DNA of 64,000 bases from Neurospora intermedia. Lineage: Eukaryota; Ascomycota; Sordariomycetes; Sordariales; Sordariaceae. Every line of letters begins with the position of its first letter. Within the stretch, counting starts at the first letter, position 1. Made by a program: the position numbers and the translations under genes. The notes below the pieces were generated by a model that did not search any database, was not told where the DNA came from, and saw nothing but the letters and a program-made list of their open reading frames with translations. The stretch spans positions 2,976,001-3,040,000 of the forward strand of contig BTPP01000003.1 in the NCBI GenBank assembly GCA_037102815.1, written 5' to 3'. Positions 11,658 to 23,096 of the stretch are shown piece after piece.

Positions 11658-13554
11658 TTATATTGAGGGCTTGTATACCCCTCGCGATGCTTGTGGGAGT
11701 ATGCCAACCGGGTCATAGTACTCATAGACCTTGTCGGCTTTGTCCCGGCCCGTGACGGCGGGGGCCAGAAAGGTTGACACGCCCGTGTCACGGTCGTAGC
11801 TCTGATAGGAGCACGCAAGCCGCTTCCCCCCTCCACCAGGAAGGTCGACGACAAAGGAGGGAGTCATGAAACCTGCAATTGACCCGCGGATCTTGGCCTC
11901 TAGGTCCAGAATGGTTTGCAAGGGCGTGCGAAGGTGCTCCACCCTCTCAACCAAATCGCACTGATAAACGTAGTACTGACTTTGACGTTAGAATCTGGCA
12001 CTCACGAAATGTTGGTTGCAGAGGTGACTTACAGGTGTGATATTGTTGTCGGCTAGCTGGCGGATGAGGGTTGACATGGTCTCGTAGTCATCGTTGACGC
12101 CGCGAAGCAAGACGGTCTGATTACGGACCATGACACCATTCTCAAAGAGCTTCTGGGAGGCATCCGAGCTAATCCACGAGATCTCGTTGGGGCTGTTGAA
12201 GTGAGTGTGCAACGCCATCGACTTTCCGGCCTTCTTGGCTTTGTTGGAGATATCAATGAGGGCATTCACCCAGCCATCGGACTCATCCAGAATTCGAGAC
12301 GGAGCTACAGCTAATCCCTTGGAAGCAAAGCGGAACCGCTTGATGTTGGGTAGGCTAATCAAGCGCTCGCCGATGAGAGTAAGCTGCTCCGGCTGGAGGT
12401 AGTATGAGTCACCGCCAGACACTACAATATCCTGGAGTTCCGGTCGGCTCTCAATGTAGGCAAAAGCCTCCTCCCAACGTCTGCGGGTCGGCTTCAGGGA
12501 TGCCTTCGTTACGGTATCTGTATCGGCTCCAACCGCGTAAGAGCGAGTGCAAAACATGCAATATGTGGGACAAACCGAAGTTGCTGTCCAAATTCACAAT
12601 CAGAATGGGCGTTATTGGCGGGGGCGGCACGACGCAAGGGAGGACCTACGCAGAAACAGTGCTTTGTCTGTGTACCGATGTACTAGACCCTTGACGGGCG
12701 AGTCGGCAGTCTCGTGGAGCGAGTCAAGTGTGAGCTTCGGATGGTCGGGGAGCATAATCGACTTCATTGGCAAGAACTGCCGGGCGATGGGGTCATGGCG
12801 AGGATCTTGCCAGTTGATGCGACTCAGGATGTATGGTCTGCCATACGCATGGTTAGCTTGATACGAAGAAGAGATTCGTGGTAAGCAAGGGCTACACTAG
12901 TGCTCACGTCATTCGGATTGCCATCGTTGCAGCAGCCACGCCATCGAGGACGTCTTTGATGAATTCGTCACGGGACTGCATCTGCATGCCGAGCTTGTCC
13001 ACAGGCACCTCTTCTGGGACGACGGCTTGCAAGAATTTGAAGAGCTTGACTGTGCCCTGTACGGTATTGGCGACCTGCCAATTCATGGAGGTTAGCAGGA
13101 CGATATCCCAAACCGATGAATGCAACGAAGAATCGTGGGTAGCTAGCACTTGTAGCTGGGACAGGGCATATCACATCTCACTTACACTCCAGCGATACGA
13201 CAGGAAGTCCTTGGCTGTCACATCTGCCCAATAAGGCACTTTGCGCCAAAACTCATCGCGGCCACTCTGAATCTCAAAAGAGACAGGATTTGCGAGAACG
13301 TTTTCGAGTTTGGCGGCACCGGGGGAATCATACGGCGGGGTGCCGATCGGTCCGACAACAGACGGCTCGCTCTGGACGTTGGGGTTGCCGATGAAGGCCG
13401 GGAGAGAACAGCCATCCGTGTCGATGCCTTTGCTGACATCGGCTACCTGGGCTTGCAGACGTAAAGAGGAACCGGTCCTTCGCGATGAGACGGGGTTGGG
13501 TTGAAAAACTGGGCCACGAATGACCCGGTTGGGTCGAATGATTCTGGCAATCAT
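11658..13554 (-). CDS. L-lysine 2,3-aminomutase (KamA-type radical SAM enzyme)
   Basis: Five exons on the minus strand: 13554-13186, 13074-12908, 12837-12650, 12583-12033 and 11975-11658, giving 530 residues. All introns are GT-AG (111, 70, 66 and 57 bp). The ATG at 13554 is the only in-frame methionine before the conserved region and opens a basic leader (MIARIIRPNRVIRG) that looks mitochondrial. The family converts L-lysine to beta-lysine with a [4Fe-4S] cluster, SAM and PLP. The radical-SAM motif CPTYCMFC (Cys246, 250, 253) is formed across the third intron. PLP-lysine motif PGGGGK (Lys476) and the two aspartates that grip the substrate amine in clostridial enzyme (Asp293, Asp330) are matched by Asp432 and Asp469 with the same 37- and 7-residue spacings. 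EpmB-type relatives lack that C-terminal part, so true lysine aminomutase is favoured. Substrate remains unproven. Confidence 0.93.
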
Positions 13555-14942
13555 TGTGTGTTGGATTATAATTGGCAAAGCGAGGAGGCGAGGGTTGCGT
13601 TGAACTCGCTTGGTTGAAAACACCAAGCACAAGTGGCCCCTGTATTGAAGAACCGATACTCGAAAGTTGAGATTGGATTGCTGGAGGCGGTGGACACTCC
13701 GCTTTTATGTTCGAGGTACAATGAAGAGGATGGCCACGAGGCACATGGTGACTGCTCCTGGATTTGAGGATTTCTAGGTTGCCTTCGAAATTCTTCCTCG
13801 AACTTGATGAAGGGAAGGGGCAGGGGTGCGAAGGTTGATGATCACGTACTTCCATTCATTCTCGATCAGCCACTTCCAGTTTTGTAATCAACTACCAACA
13901 AAGCCCTGCCACCTTGCGGCAAAGTCAGGTTTGAGATCAGGAGATTGGAATTCGTCTCACTTCCAGGCTGTACTGAAAATTTCCTGGCTCAAGGTTACGA
14001 ATCACAAGGGAGACCGGTCACCAATCTCTTGACCCTCTAAGTCGAGACTATTCACGTGTGTCCCTAGACCCACCACCCAGTCAGCTACGTGTAGAGGCGT
14101 CTGGCGGTATAGGTGGTAGTAAAAAGGGGGCGACAAAAATCACTGTTGACAGTCAGTGGATTTGTCGTCCCGATTCTTACTACCACCTACGGTATCAAGG
14201 ATTCATTGTGATGTCTTCCCAAGTTCTGAGCCACGGAGAGGTTATCAACTCCGTGCGAGAGGTGGGGAGGCCAAAATCTTCTTGCTTCTGCAACAAAGAT
14301 CAAGAATCTGCGTTTTATCCTTGACTAATCCTCGAACGCGCCCGAAGTGCCGGTAACCTGTCACTCGCTTACATTTGATGTTTGCCGATTTTCCGGGGGG
14401 TGCTTTGTACCCTGACGGTGAAATTCAGGTAAGTGTTCATACAATCAAACATGGTGGCTTAATACAGACATCAAGTACTCTAAGAATTCCATAAGACCAC
14501 CACCATCGCCATCATGTCCTATCATCTCGGGGTCTTGGTCAGAACGCAATCGACCTTACTGGAATAGCGCGAGGACGAGGACTGTCAAAAACTGCCGACG
14601 AAGCTCAACATTGAGTGCCAGATTAGTTTGTTGACTCAGGTAAACTTCAAGTTCTATCTTCGTTTCTTCCGACTTTCCTTTCTTTCAAGCGTTAGCGTGG
14701 GCATAACCCAGGCAATAGCTGCTCTTACCTCTATTGTATGTCTCCCGACTGCCCCTTGTTCAGCAACTGAAGTGTTCCCGGAAAGCAAATACTGACCGGG
14801 CAAGCGACTTCCGGTCTTAAGTGCACAGCCTGTTGCAAAGATTTCAGAAGACAACACTCGACAATACCGCACAAACGACACGGCTTCATCTCGATATCAG
14901 CAAAAGAGGCATTCGGTGAAGAGTCGCTATACTCCTACAGCA
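13555..14942. other. Divergent intergenic region between lysine 2,3-aminomutase and MCT-type transporter
   Basis: About 1.4 kb between two outward-reading start codons, so it must contain both promoters unless one gene has a distant leader. No coding sequence is supported. I see no long tandem repeat; GGTAGTA and TACTACC copies form a weak inverted pair near 14114 and 14178. Confidence 0.6.
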
Positions 14943-16893
14943 ATGTTGGACTTCGACTGGTCCTCTCAGAAGGGTGCAACCTTTGGGGTTGATGCCCGAC
15001 TTGACTTAAATTCAGAGTAAGTAAGACTTTGGCGTTGTCTTTGTCGAGATCCCACATTTGTGAAAGGGACAGGTCTAATTGAAATGTGATATCTGACCAC
15101 ATCCTCGGCAACTCGATTCAGACTACCTACCCCGGACATCTTGGCTCCCCGTGGCGCAGTACCAACGATCGCGAACCAAGAACCGGGTCCCTGGATCCCG
15201 AGCACTCAAGACGGAAGCACCCATGCAAGCAGTCAAGCGAAGGAGGAAAAGACCGTCGCCAATCTCGACCATGGCTGGAGACCATGGCTCGTCGTGATCG
15301 GGTGTTTTTGCCTGATTGTTCCCTCCTACGGGCTACTCAGCAGCATCGGGCTCTTTCAGACCGAATGGGAGCAACATCAGCTTCGCGGATACTCAAAGAG
15401 CGACATTTCATGGATCATCTCCATCTTTGGTTTTCTGGACTGTTTCTTTGCCGCACCATGCGGAATCCTCTTCGATCGCTTTGGGCCGCGTTCACTCTTA
15501 CTGGTAGGCAGTACGATCTACGTCGCTTCCTTCATTGGCTTGGCTTTCTCAACCACTTATGGTCAGTTCATGGCCTGCTTCGTAGTAGCGGGCGTATCAT
15601 GCGGTATGTACTCTTCTTCCGGAATTCTGGGGGTTTGACCACCACCTGCTGCTTCATAATGCCCGCTAACGCCCTCCCACTCGACAGCTGCCCCCACGAC
15701 GGTAGGGTTCACTGTGGTCAGCCAGTGGTTCAAGATACGAGAAGGTCTTGCCACAGGGTGTGTCACAGTCGGCTCTGCGGTTGGAGGAATCTTTTTCTCC
15801 CTTGTCCTCCAAGAGCTCTTCAACAGATATGAGTGGAGGACGGGCATTCTCATTCTCGCCGGCATCATCATGGCCTTCATGACCATTGGGAATTTTCTTG
15901 TCGAGCGGAACGAGTCACAACCAACAGGCGCAGAGACTGAAGACAATTGGGACTTTACGGCGATCAGGGATATGACTATATCCCCGAAATTCTGGCTAGT
16001 CTGCTTCAGCATCTTTGGTAAGTCCCCCAGTCTATTACCTACTGTAGTACACTAGACACCCCAACCAAGATCAGCTTGGCGTGTCTCTCTTTCTTTTAAC
16101 CGAGAGTCATACCATAACTAACGAAACAACCATGATTGTTGCGCAGCATATGAAATGGTTTTGTTCAGCCAGTGGGGATCGATTCCCTCATACGCCGTCT
16201 CTACTAACTTTGGCGATCAACAGTTCTACCTCATGATGACTTACAACTTGTAAGTGCTGCATTCCGATTGGTCGAAGTCTCCCTTGCCGCTAATATCATG
16301 AAAAAGTACTGTGGCTAACCTGAGAACGGCTGCTTGACCCAAACCAAACAGCGGTGCTATTGTGGGGAGAACGCTACCTTCGTGGCTGTCCGATCGAAAG
16401 CTGGGCCCAGTAAACACCATCATAATCATGAACGTCTTTACGTTGCTCGTGGTCCTGGTCGTTTGGTTGCCCTTTGGGGCAATGGCAGTTTCAGCCTTGT
16501 TTGTCGTCACTGTGCTGATGGGAGTTGGCACTGGAAGCTTTGTGCCTCTTGGCGGTAAGTCTCCAGTGCACACATTCTCTGCGATGCATAGTACTTTTTT
16601 TGATTTTTCATGGTGGTAGCTTACAGACACTCATCTTTTTCTCTTTAACAGTGCAATGCGTTAGTGGTCTTTGTACCTCCAGAACAATCGGCACCTGGCT
16701 CGGTTTCGTATACACCTTTTCCAGCTTTGCAACACTACTGGGAAACCCCGCCACAGAAGCGATACTCTCGCGACAAGGGCCCAGGGCCCTCATGGCCTTC
16801 CTTGCAGGAGCCTTGGTCTTTGGACTTGCCTGCATGGTTAGCCTGAGATTCGTGATGCACGGAGGTAAATGGATCTTGGTGCGGAAGATCTGA
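14943..16893 (+). CDS. MFS transporter, monocarboxylate-transporter-like (MCT/MCH type)
   Basis: Six exons: 14943-15016, 15122-15603, 15688-16017, 16147-16249, 16352-16554 and 16652-16893, giving 477 residues. All introns are GT-AG with GTAAGT-like donors. The start is the ATG at 14943 in a 74-nt first exon; without that exon the frame would begin at a TTG near 15141. A cytoplasmic tail leads into HGWRPWLVVIGCFCLIVPSYG, then GLFQTEWEQHQL and SDISWIISIFGFLDCF, the typical opening of fungal MCT-family porters, with DRFGPRSLLL as the loop 2-3 signature. About twelve hydrophobic helices follow, split by a central loop (VERNESQPTGAETEDN). Such porters move monocarboxylates, riboflavin or other small solutes across plasma membrane. 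The substrate is unknown here. It lies head-to-head with the lysine 2,3-aminomutase gene. Confidence 0.9.
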
Positions 16894-17315
16894 AAACGGA
16901 AATCTGTAATATCTGATATGTGATGTATCAAAAAAGATCTTTCTTCTCTTCTTTGTGTGTTCCTTGCTTGCTTGGGAGAGGAGGGAAAACGAAGGAAACA
17001 AGAGTTATCTAGGCGGACATTGTGATTCAGCTTGGCAGGCAGATTAGATGCCGTGTATTATCTGTAGGTATTCTGCTGATTCCCGCGTGGCCAAGGACTG
17101 CTACTTTACCCTTATTTTGTTTGATCTAGTCGAGGATCATGTTTGTATATAGGCTAGAAGTTGTACTGGGGCTGGCTGGACGACGGAGCCTTGATCTCAA
17201 AGAGGTTTCGCGTTTTCGTCAAAGTTTGGAGCGATAGAGGGGGAGAGTGTGACACCTGACTCTGACCTTTCTATCTGAACCGTAGGTACACAAATTACAG
17301 AGGAATGAATGACTT

Positions 17316-17406
17316 CAGTCAGTCAGTCTGTCTGTCTGTCATATTGGTACTCAGTACTCAAGAATCGGTCAGTGATCACTCATCGCCAGCCACCAGCCAC
17401 CAGCCA
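17316..17406. repeat. Short tandem repeats (CAGT)n/(CTGT)n and (CCAGCCA)3
   Basis: Three CAGT units run directly into CTGT units at 17316-17340. About 45 bases further on, the 7-bp unit CCAGCCA is repeated three times at 17386-17406. Both tracts are non-coding. Confidence 0.8.
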
Positions 17407-18020
17407 CTGGTCAGGTTGACAAGTCACCTCGACGAGGTTGAGGATATCACGTCGGGATGTAGTTGAGTAGAATGGTAAGGGATATATGACAATGACAAGC
17501 GCACTGTATCGGCACTTGGGAGAGTACTACTAACCCGACATCGAAACCCTTGTCAATGCCGCCTATTCCGAGATCCTGGTTGGCGGATCGGCAGGCTCAG
17601 TGCGGTTGGGTTTGTGGTTTGTGGCTTCTTCGGCTTGCCCTAGAGCTTTGTTCTTTTGCGCTTGTGCTTGGTGTGAACTCTAGAGAGAGTTGAAGTGAAT
17701 GCAGTGTGATAGTGTTTCCCCCCCCCCTCCAACTCTCCGGTCTGGGCGGGCCGTGAACGCGGAGGCGGTTCGTTCAACTCAGCCAAGTTGGGGGGATCTT
17801 GTACAGTCAAAGGTAAGTGGTCTTCCGAGGATTTACACGGCGAACAGTGCGATCCTGTAGTATATGTCGCTGTGTTTGAGGAATCTGGAGAGTCTCGGGC
17901 ATCACGTACAGTGAATCTGACGTATCACTTCCACGTGCTCGTGCTCGTGCTAATCTTTGCTTCTTGATTTCGAAATGCCCGACATTTTTTGGAGTTGTCA
18001 CGAGGATCGTGACTTTCATT

Positions 18021-18066
18021 CTTGATCTTGAGATTGTGCTTGTGCTTGATCTTGAGCTTGAGCTTG
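18021..18066. repeat. Imperfect CTTGAT/CTTGAG hexamer array
   Basis: About seven degenerate six-base units based on CTTGWK. The array lies in an open frame on the plus strand that has no other coding character. Confidence 0.65.
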
Positions 18067-20900
18067 GTATGGTAGCTAGGATTCTCTGCTCGGCGGTTGC
18101 CTTTACTTTTTCATCTTGTTGTTCTTTTTCGTCATGTTCCCCTTTCCCTGCTTATGATTTATCGATGATGCCCCTGTTCATGGCCCTGGCTATGAGGAGT
18201 GCTAGGTTTCCGATTCGATTCGATCGATACCGATGCAGTAGACCGGAAACATCGTTGGCGCCGGAATGCTCCCCCAGCGCAAAAGTTCGCACGTTCGAGA
18301 TCGGATCGATCCCAAGAAATAGCCAGGTGGTAATGAATGAATGGTAGGGAAAACCGAGGTCGATTATGAAACCATTTCGGCTCCGGAATAATTCTACACC
18401 GGTAAGACATTTACATGGACGAAGAATCCGACAGTATGGAATAGCGGAAGCCGGGTGAAGAGGTTGAAGAGCAACGGAAACGAAAGAAATGAAATGGAAA
18501 CTGAAACCGGAAGCCGAAGACCATCGGACTGGGCTTGACGACATCGTGCCTTGGTTGGCGGGATTGACAATGGCTGTGCCTCCCCTCACAAGCTGCTGCG
18601 GGTTTGCTCGATACATGTCCCCTCCAGCTCGCTTTGCGGTCAGGTGAATGTGATATACTGACCATTCATAGGTGGTGTCCCGATTTTCTCTGTTTTCAGC
18701 TCTTCATCTTCTTCGCGGCCTAAATGGGGTTTTCATTGACCCTTTATCGTCCATGTAATGAGAACCCCCACACCCGCATGGGTATTCGAGGGGGGAAGGG
18801 AAGCCCAAGTCGTCGATGGTAATGCAGATGGAAAGGCACGGCAAATCGCGAGTGCTAGGGTGAGTGGGAAAGCGCCATCCTCTCTCGGAGAAATCGATGG
18901 TGAATTGCTACTCTACGCCGGGGTTTTGAGGCTATTCCCGTTGGGGACGCAGGATCTAGGCTGGGCAAGACGTACTGACACTGTACCACTGACTGTCCTG
19001 GATGATGTGATTACACCGATACAAGAAATTGAGGGTATAGGGTGTAGGTGCATGCCCAGATATATGTAAATATCACACCGGGCCGTGTTCAAAATTCCCT
19101 GAACCACTGGTCAAAAGATCAGTGACGCACATACCTACTTTGTGCTAGAAGTTTGTCTTGAGCACGGCAGTCGACTCTCAATTCCCTTCCACCTCTCAGC
19201 ACGATCTACAGCCTCTGTTCGGGTCCTGACAGCAATGACAGCTTGACAGGCGCCAAAGAGACATTGCTGGCACGGAATCCTCCAAACCATCAACACAAAA
19301 AGAGATGGTAGCACAACATCGATGACTTGCCTGTTGTATCACCGTCATGACAAGTGCAGCAATATTTGAAAGATACCTCTATGATAGAAGGAATATGAGA
19401 TGAAATAGAGCAGCACGGAAGCCTCTCCGCGTCGGGGAAATAGGCTTATAGCTGAACATCCAGCGGCATAGAGGGCAGATTCAACACCAAATGGATATGA
19501 TGACAACTTAGTACAAGTCCAGATGGCCTCCTCCTACTTTGGCCATCTTTCTTTTGTGTTTGATGCCCACACCCCCATTCAACTTCTTGCCTCCGCTGTA
19601 CTTCATTCTGGGGATTTCTTCACACCAATCTGGCCCCCACTGTTACCCCCTTCTGCTCGAGTTCGCCCGACGTATTTCGGCCATAGTATTCTTCGACAAG
19701 TCAAGAGATATCGCAACCTCACGATGGACATGTCACCGGCCAAACGTTTACTGCGTAGTATCACCTCGACGACTTGGTGAATGAACCTACCCCCTTGTCG
19801 TTTTATTCTTTTCCCCACGTCTTCACTGCTGCGTAACCCCCGCGCTTCGTTGAAGATTATGGAAACACCGAGGCATGGTGCTTCAAGGTCCTTGTAAATG
19901 TGCGAGAGGATCTTAGATGGTATGCACCACGTTTCACTTGTCAGCTTGAAATGGGAGATTTCCCCCCACGGCAACTGGGCCATCACAACATCCCACCTCG
20001 TTGGGTACTGTCCCGTCACATGGTATAATAGCCCGGGACTGAATGCTTCCTAGTCAAGACGTTCAGAAGATAGACCGGGGAGTCGATTTTATGAGCCAAG
20101 CGAGTGCTGCGGTGTCCCTTAACTGTCTTTGCTCGTGTCAACTGAACACCTTAGCTGATCAAGATTTTTCCCTCTAACACAATCGCAAGAGATGCCCTCT
20201 GTGGTATCGCAGACAGTCGTTTTTTGTTGGTCAGTCTAAGCCAAGCACCCGAGAACCTTGAGGCATTGTACCCGCAAATCTCCGAAGGCATCATCATGTG
20301 CCCATGTATCAAGAGCGACAGGTCCTTCATGTCGCAGATACGTCGATAATGTCAGTTGCCCAAATACCAGTAATCACGCTCAAACACAGAAAGCATGCTG
20401 CAAATACCCCAAAAAGATAAAAACGTCAATAGACTCCAGGCGCCGCTTGTGGCCCCAATAATGCCTCAAAACGCCACAGACAAGGTTTTACGCACCCCAA
20501 GCAAATCATGACAAAAATACCAACCCCGTTGAGTCTCATTCGGACGAGACATCTCCTCGAAAGCCCTTGAGCATGTTACCGCCACACTCCCGTGTGCAAC
20601 ACAACAAGGGGCTCGATCATACTGCCGCCCACGCGCTGCTATGGGGCAAACATGATCCTTCGAAAACCGCCACAGAGATGCTGAAACGGCCCTCGATACG
20701 GGTGGCTTTCAGCATTGCCCGGAAGACTTGCTTCTTAACCGGGCCAGAGGCTTCATCAGCCGACCTGAACTGTTGATGTAAACCCAGGGTATACTCTAAC
20801 TCGTGGCTTCACTAGAACTCTGCTGAGCGAGTACCTCGTGGTAGTTGAGCAAGTCCAAACCCTTTGTTTGGGGTTAACCTTCTTGCATCTTGCAAGTCCC

Positions 20901-21627
20901 TTATGCTTGCAGACACCTGGAAAGGAAGAAACTGGTTAATAACAAACAGCACAACCGCGCCGATAAGACGTGGAAACTCACCCAAGGAAATCTCCGTTGA
21001 TGCTGCCAATGGCATACATCTCACCCAATTCCGTTCTCAAGCCACCGATCTTGACGCGCACGTGCGTGCCGGGCTCAATGACCATATCAGCGTTATTGGT
21101 AAACTGAGGAGGCGTCGCGTTGGGGTCAAAGTGAATTTCTTCGGGCATCAGCTATAGTCCTCTTGTCAGCGATCGAAGTTCGAGGGCATCCTATGTGCAT
21201 ATTTGAAAAGACCGTAGGCGTCATCGTACGTGAGATGAAACGAAGATGGAGAGCGGGCCAGCTTGGCAGAAGAAGCCGTGAGGATTGATGGAAAAGACAA
21301 TCGCATCCACCTGTTGGGACTCCTCGTTAGACCATCCGAACGGAGAGAACACCACCGAGAGTCTTCGCTATAACGAACCACTTCGCCTTTGAACGGCCTC
21401 CAAACCACAGCACGGTACTTCACAGTGAACTCGGCCAGGCCGTTTCCGGGGAGGATGCGACCCTCGCTAACGTCGAACGCATCCATGATGGCAATGATGT
21501 AGTAATCACCGGCACACGTCCCTTCCACGTCCTTGACCAATTTGGTCGTGACAAGTTCGTGCATGTTCCTGCCGAAATAGGATGGATGCAGGGTAACCCG
21601 CCGCTCGAGGTTATGGAGGAAGAACAT
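20901..21627 (-). CDS. rpb7: DNA-directed RNA polymerase II subunit Rpb7
   Basis: Four exons on the minus strand: 21627-21379, 21310-21230, 21151-20982 and 20916-20901, giving 171 residues, the length of yeast Rpb7. Rpb7 pairs with Rpb4 to form the stalk of RNA polymerase II, binding emerging RNA and linking initiation, termination and mRNA decay. The start [19 protein letters not shown] and the blocks [35 protein letters not shown] and [11 protein letters not shown] (S1/OB fold) are diagnostic. Intron 1 uses an atypical donor, GTG|GTTCGT, chosen because it gives GEVVDAIV as in the family. The last intron (65 bp) adds only GCLQA. If it is retained, a TGA at 20980-20978 ends the protein after DFLG. 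Both ends are compatible with the family, whose members stop soon after DYLG. Confidence 0.95.
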
Positions 21628-23096
21628 TGTGGCGATTTGGTATTATTAGATCGGGGTGTCGTCGGCTGAACGTGAACGTCGATAACTCGCTGCCCTGGAG
21701 AGGTTATGCGCCTCGGGATGCCTTCGCGCGGCTCTCGTATCGAGGGGTGCGACGGCGGCGGCAGTGTTGTCGGGACTTGGGCAATTGGAGTCGCGTGTCG
21801 GGACGGAAGTGACGATGAGGGCGAGATGCGAAAATCGACAGCAAGGATGCTTGTGTAGTGATTGTGTCAAAGGCGATAGTAGTTGGTTTTGTGGGGATAC
21901 GTCGTGACGGGAGAGCAAGGCTGACGGAATAGATATCGATTATGATGGAACAAAAGCTTGGAGGTTCTGGAAGCGGTAGCCTCCAACATAGAGACCGCCG
22001 CAGACGCGGTTTCGGGACGTTGCCTTGCGAGCTTGGCCTGTCACTCGTCCCTTGACGTTTAGCACATGGCTCGTGCACAATCTGCAAGGAACAGCACTGA
22101 CCACACGGAAGCGGTCTTGGCGCTGCCGGGATTCGGTGTTGTCCACAACTTCAACACCAAATATCCCAACTCCATCATATCATTCAACCAGACCGGGCAT
22201 AAGATGCTCTTTGTATGTCTTGTAAAGTGATATGCTGTACTGTTATGCAGCGGGTTTTGCAAAATGAGTGTGTCTTCTACCGGCCTCCAGCGTTCTTTAA
22301 TCGTTCATGTAGCTGTAAGCTCGAGTAAAGGTACCATGGCTCATGCCGTTTTAACATGTGACAAAGACAGACTGTCGAAGGACGGATGTTTGAGAAGGAA
22401 GATTCGAATGGCCACAGCGAAAACAGTGTGGTGGTTCGAGAAGCCAAAGATTATGAGAACGCTCACAAAAAGGACTTGAAACGGGCAACTCGCAATACAG
22501 GTAGATCACCTTTCTTACACCACAGCTGTTGGCCTTCCACTTCAGGTTGGTGACGTTAACGTTAGGTCGTTGGCCGAGAGGTAACCGCGTCGGTAGGAGC
22601 ACCGACAAGAGGCGGGGCACGTTCCTGTCAGCGTGCGTTTGATAGCGCTGTGGCCGTCGAGTTGAGGGTTTGCGGGGGTGGGCCGGCCGGGAGCCTTAAC
22701 AGGTTGTTCCTGTTGATGGCGACTCCACAACCGAGGCATCCACACGTAGCTTTTAGCCCTCTGAGAATAAGAAGATGGATATGCGGAGTGGAACACCAGA
22801 CTCCCACATCACCAGATCCAGATCCCGCCGCTCTCTGGTCTTCATTAGCTGCACGCTCTGCTTTTAGAACACTACCAATTCCACCTGTTGCTCGTTTATA
22901 TACATGTGGCAGTGATTCATTTCCTCTCTTCACTGGTCGCCCTCGACGCATCTCGTCTTGACATCCACTGTCGCTCTCCTGTCTCGGGTCTCACGGAACT
23001 GAGCGAGATCTCGCCATCCATTCACACTCTGAACCTCAAGGCTGTCTCCAGCACCAACCTAATCATACTGGGCAAATCCGAAGCATCACTGTCACC
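21628..23096. other. Divergent intergenic region between rpb7 and the Mpo1-like gene
   Basis: No gene is supported. Frames at 21704-22087 (-) and 22628-22961 (both strands) are GC-rich shadows of one another with no known domain. The promoters of rpb7 and of the Mpo1-like gene must lie here. Confidence 0.6.

Larger units (their letters stand above)
16894..20900. other. Long intergenic region with short tandem repeats
   Basis: The convergent 3' ends of the MCT-type transporter and rpb7 flank this 4-kb gap. Open frames at 18152-18616, 19603-20019 and elsewhere show no family resemblance. It holds a CAGT/CTGT tetranucleotide tract (17316-17340), three copies of CCAGCCA (17386-17406), a C-run (17718-17727) and an imperfect CTTGAT/CTTGAG hexamer array (18021-18066). 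Confidence 0.55.

Noticed and set aside
15141-15638. A transporter start at 15141
   Set aside because: The codon there is TTG. An upstream ATG exon at 14943-15016 with a good donor, joining in frame at 15122, gives a complete gene.
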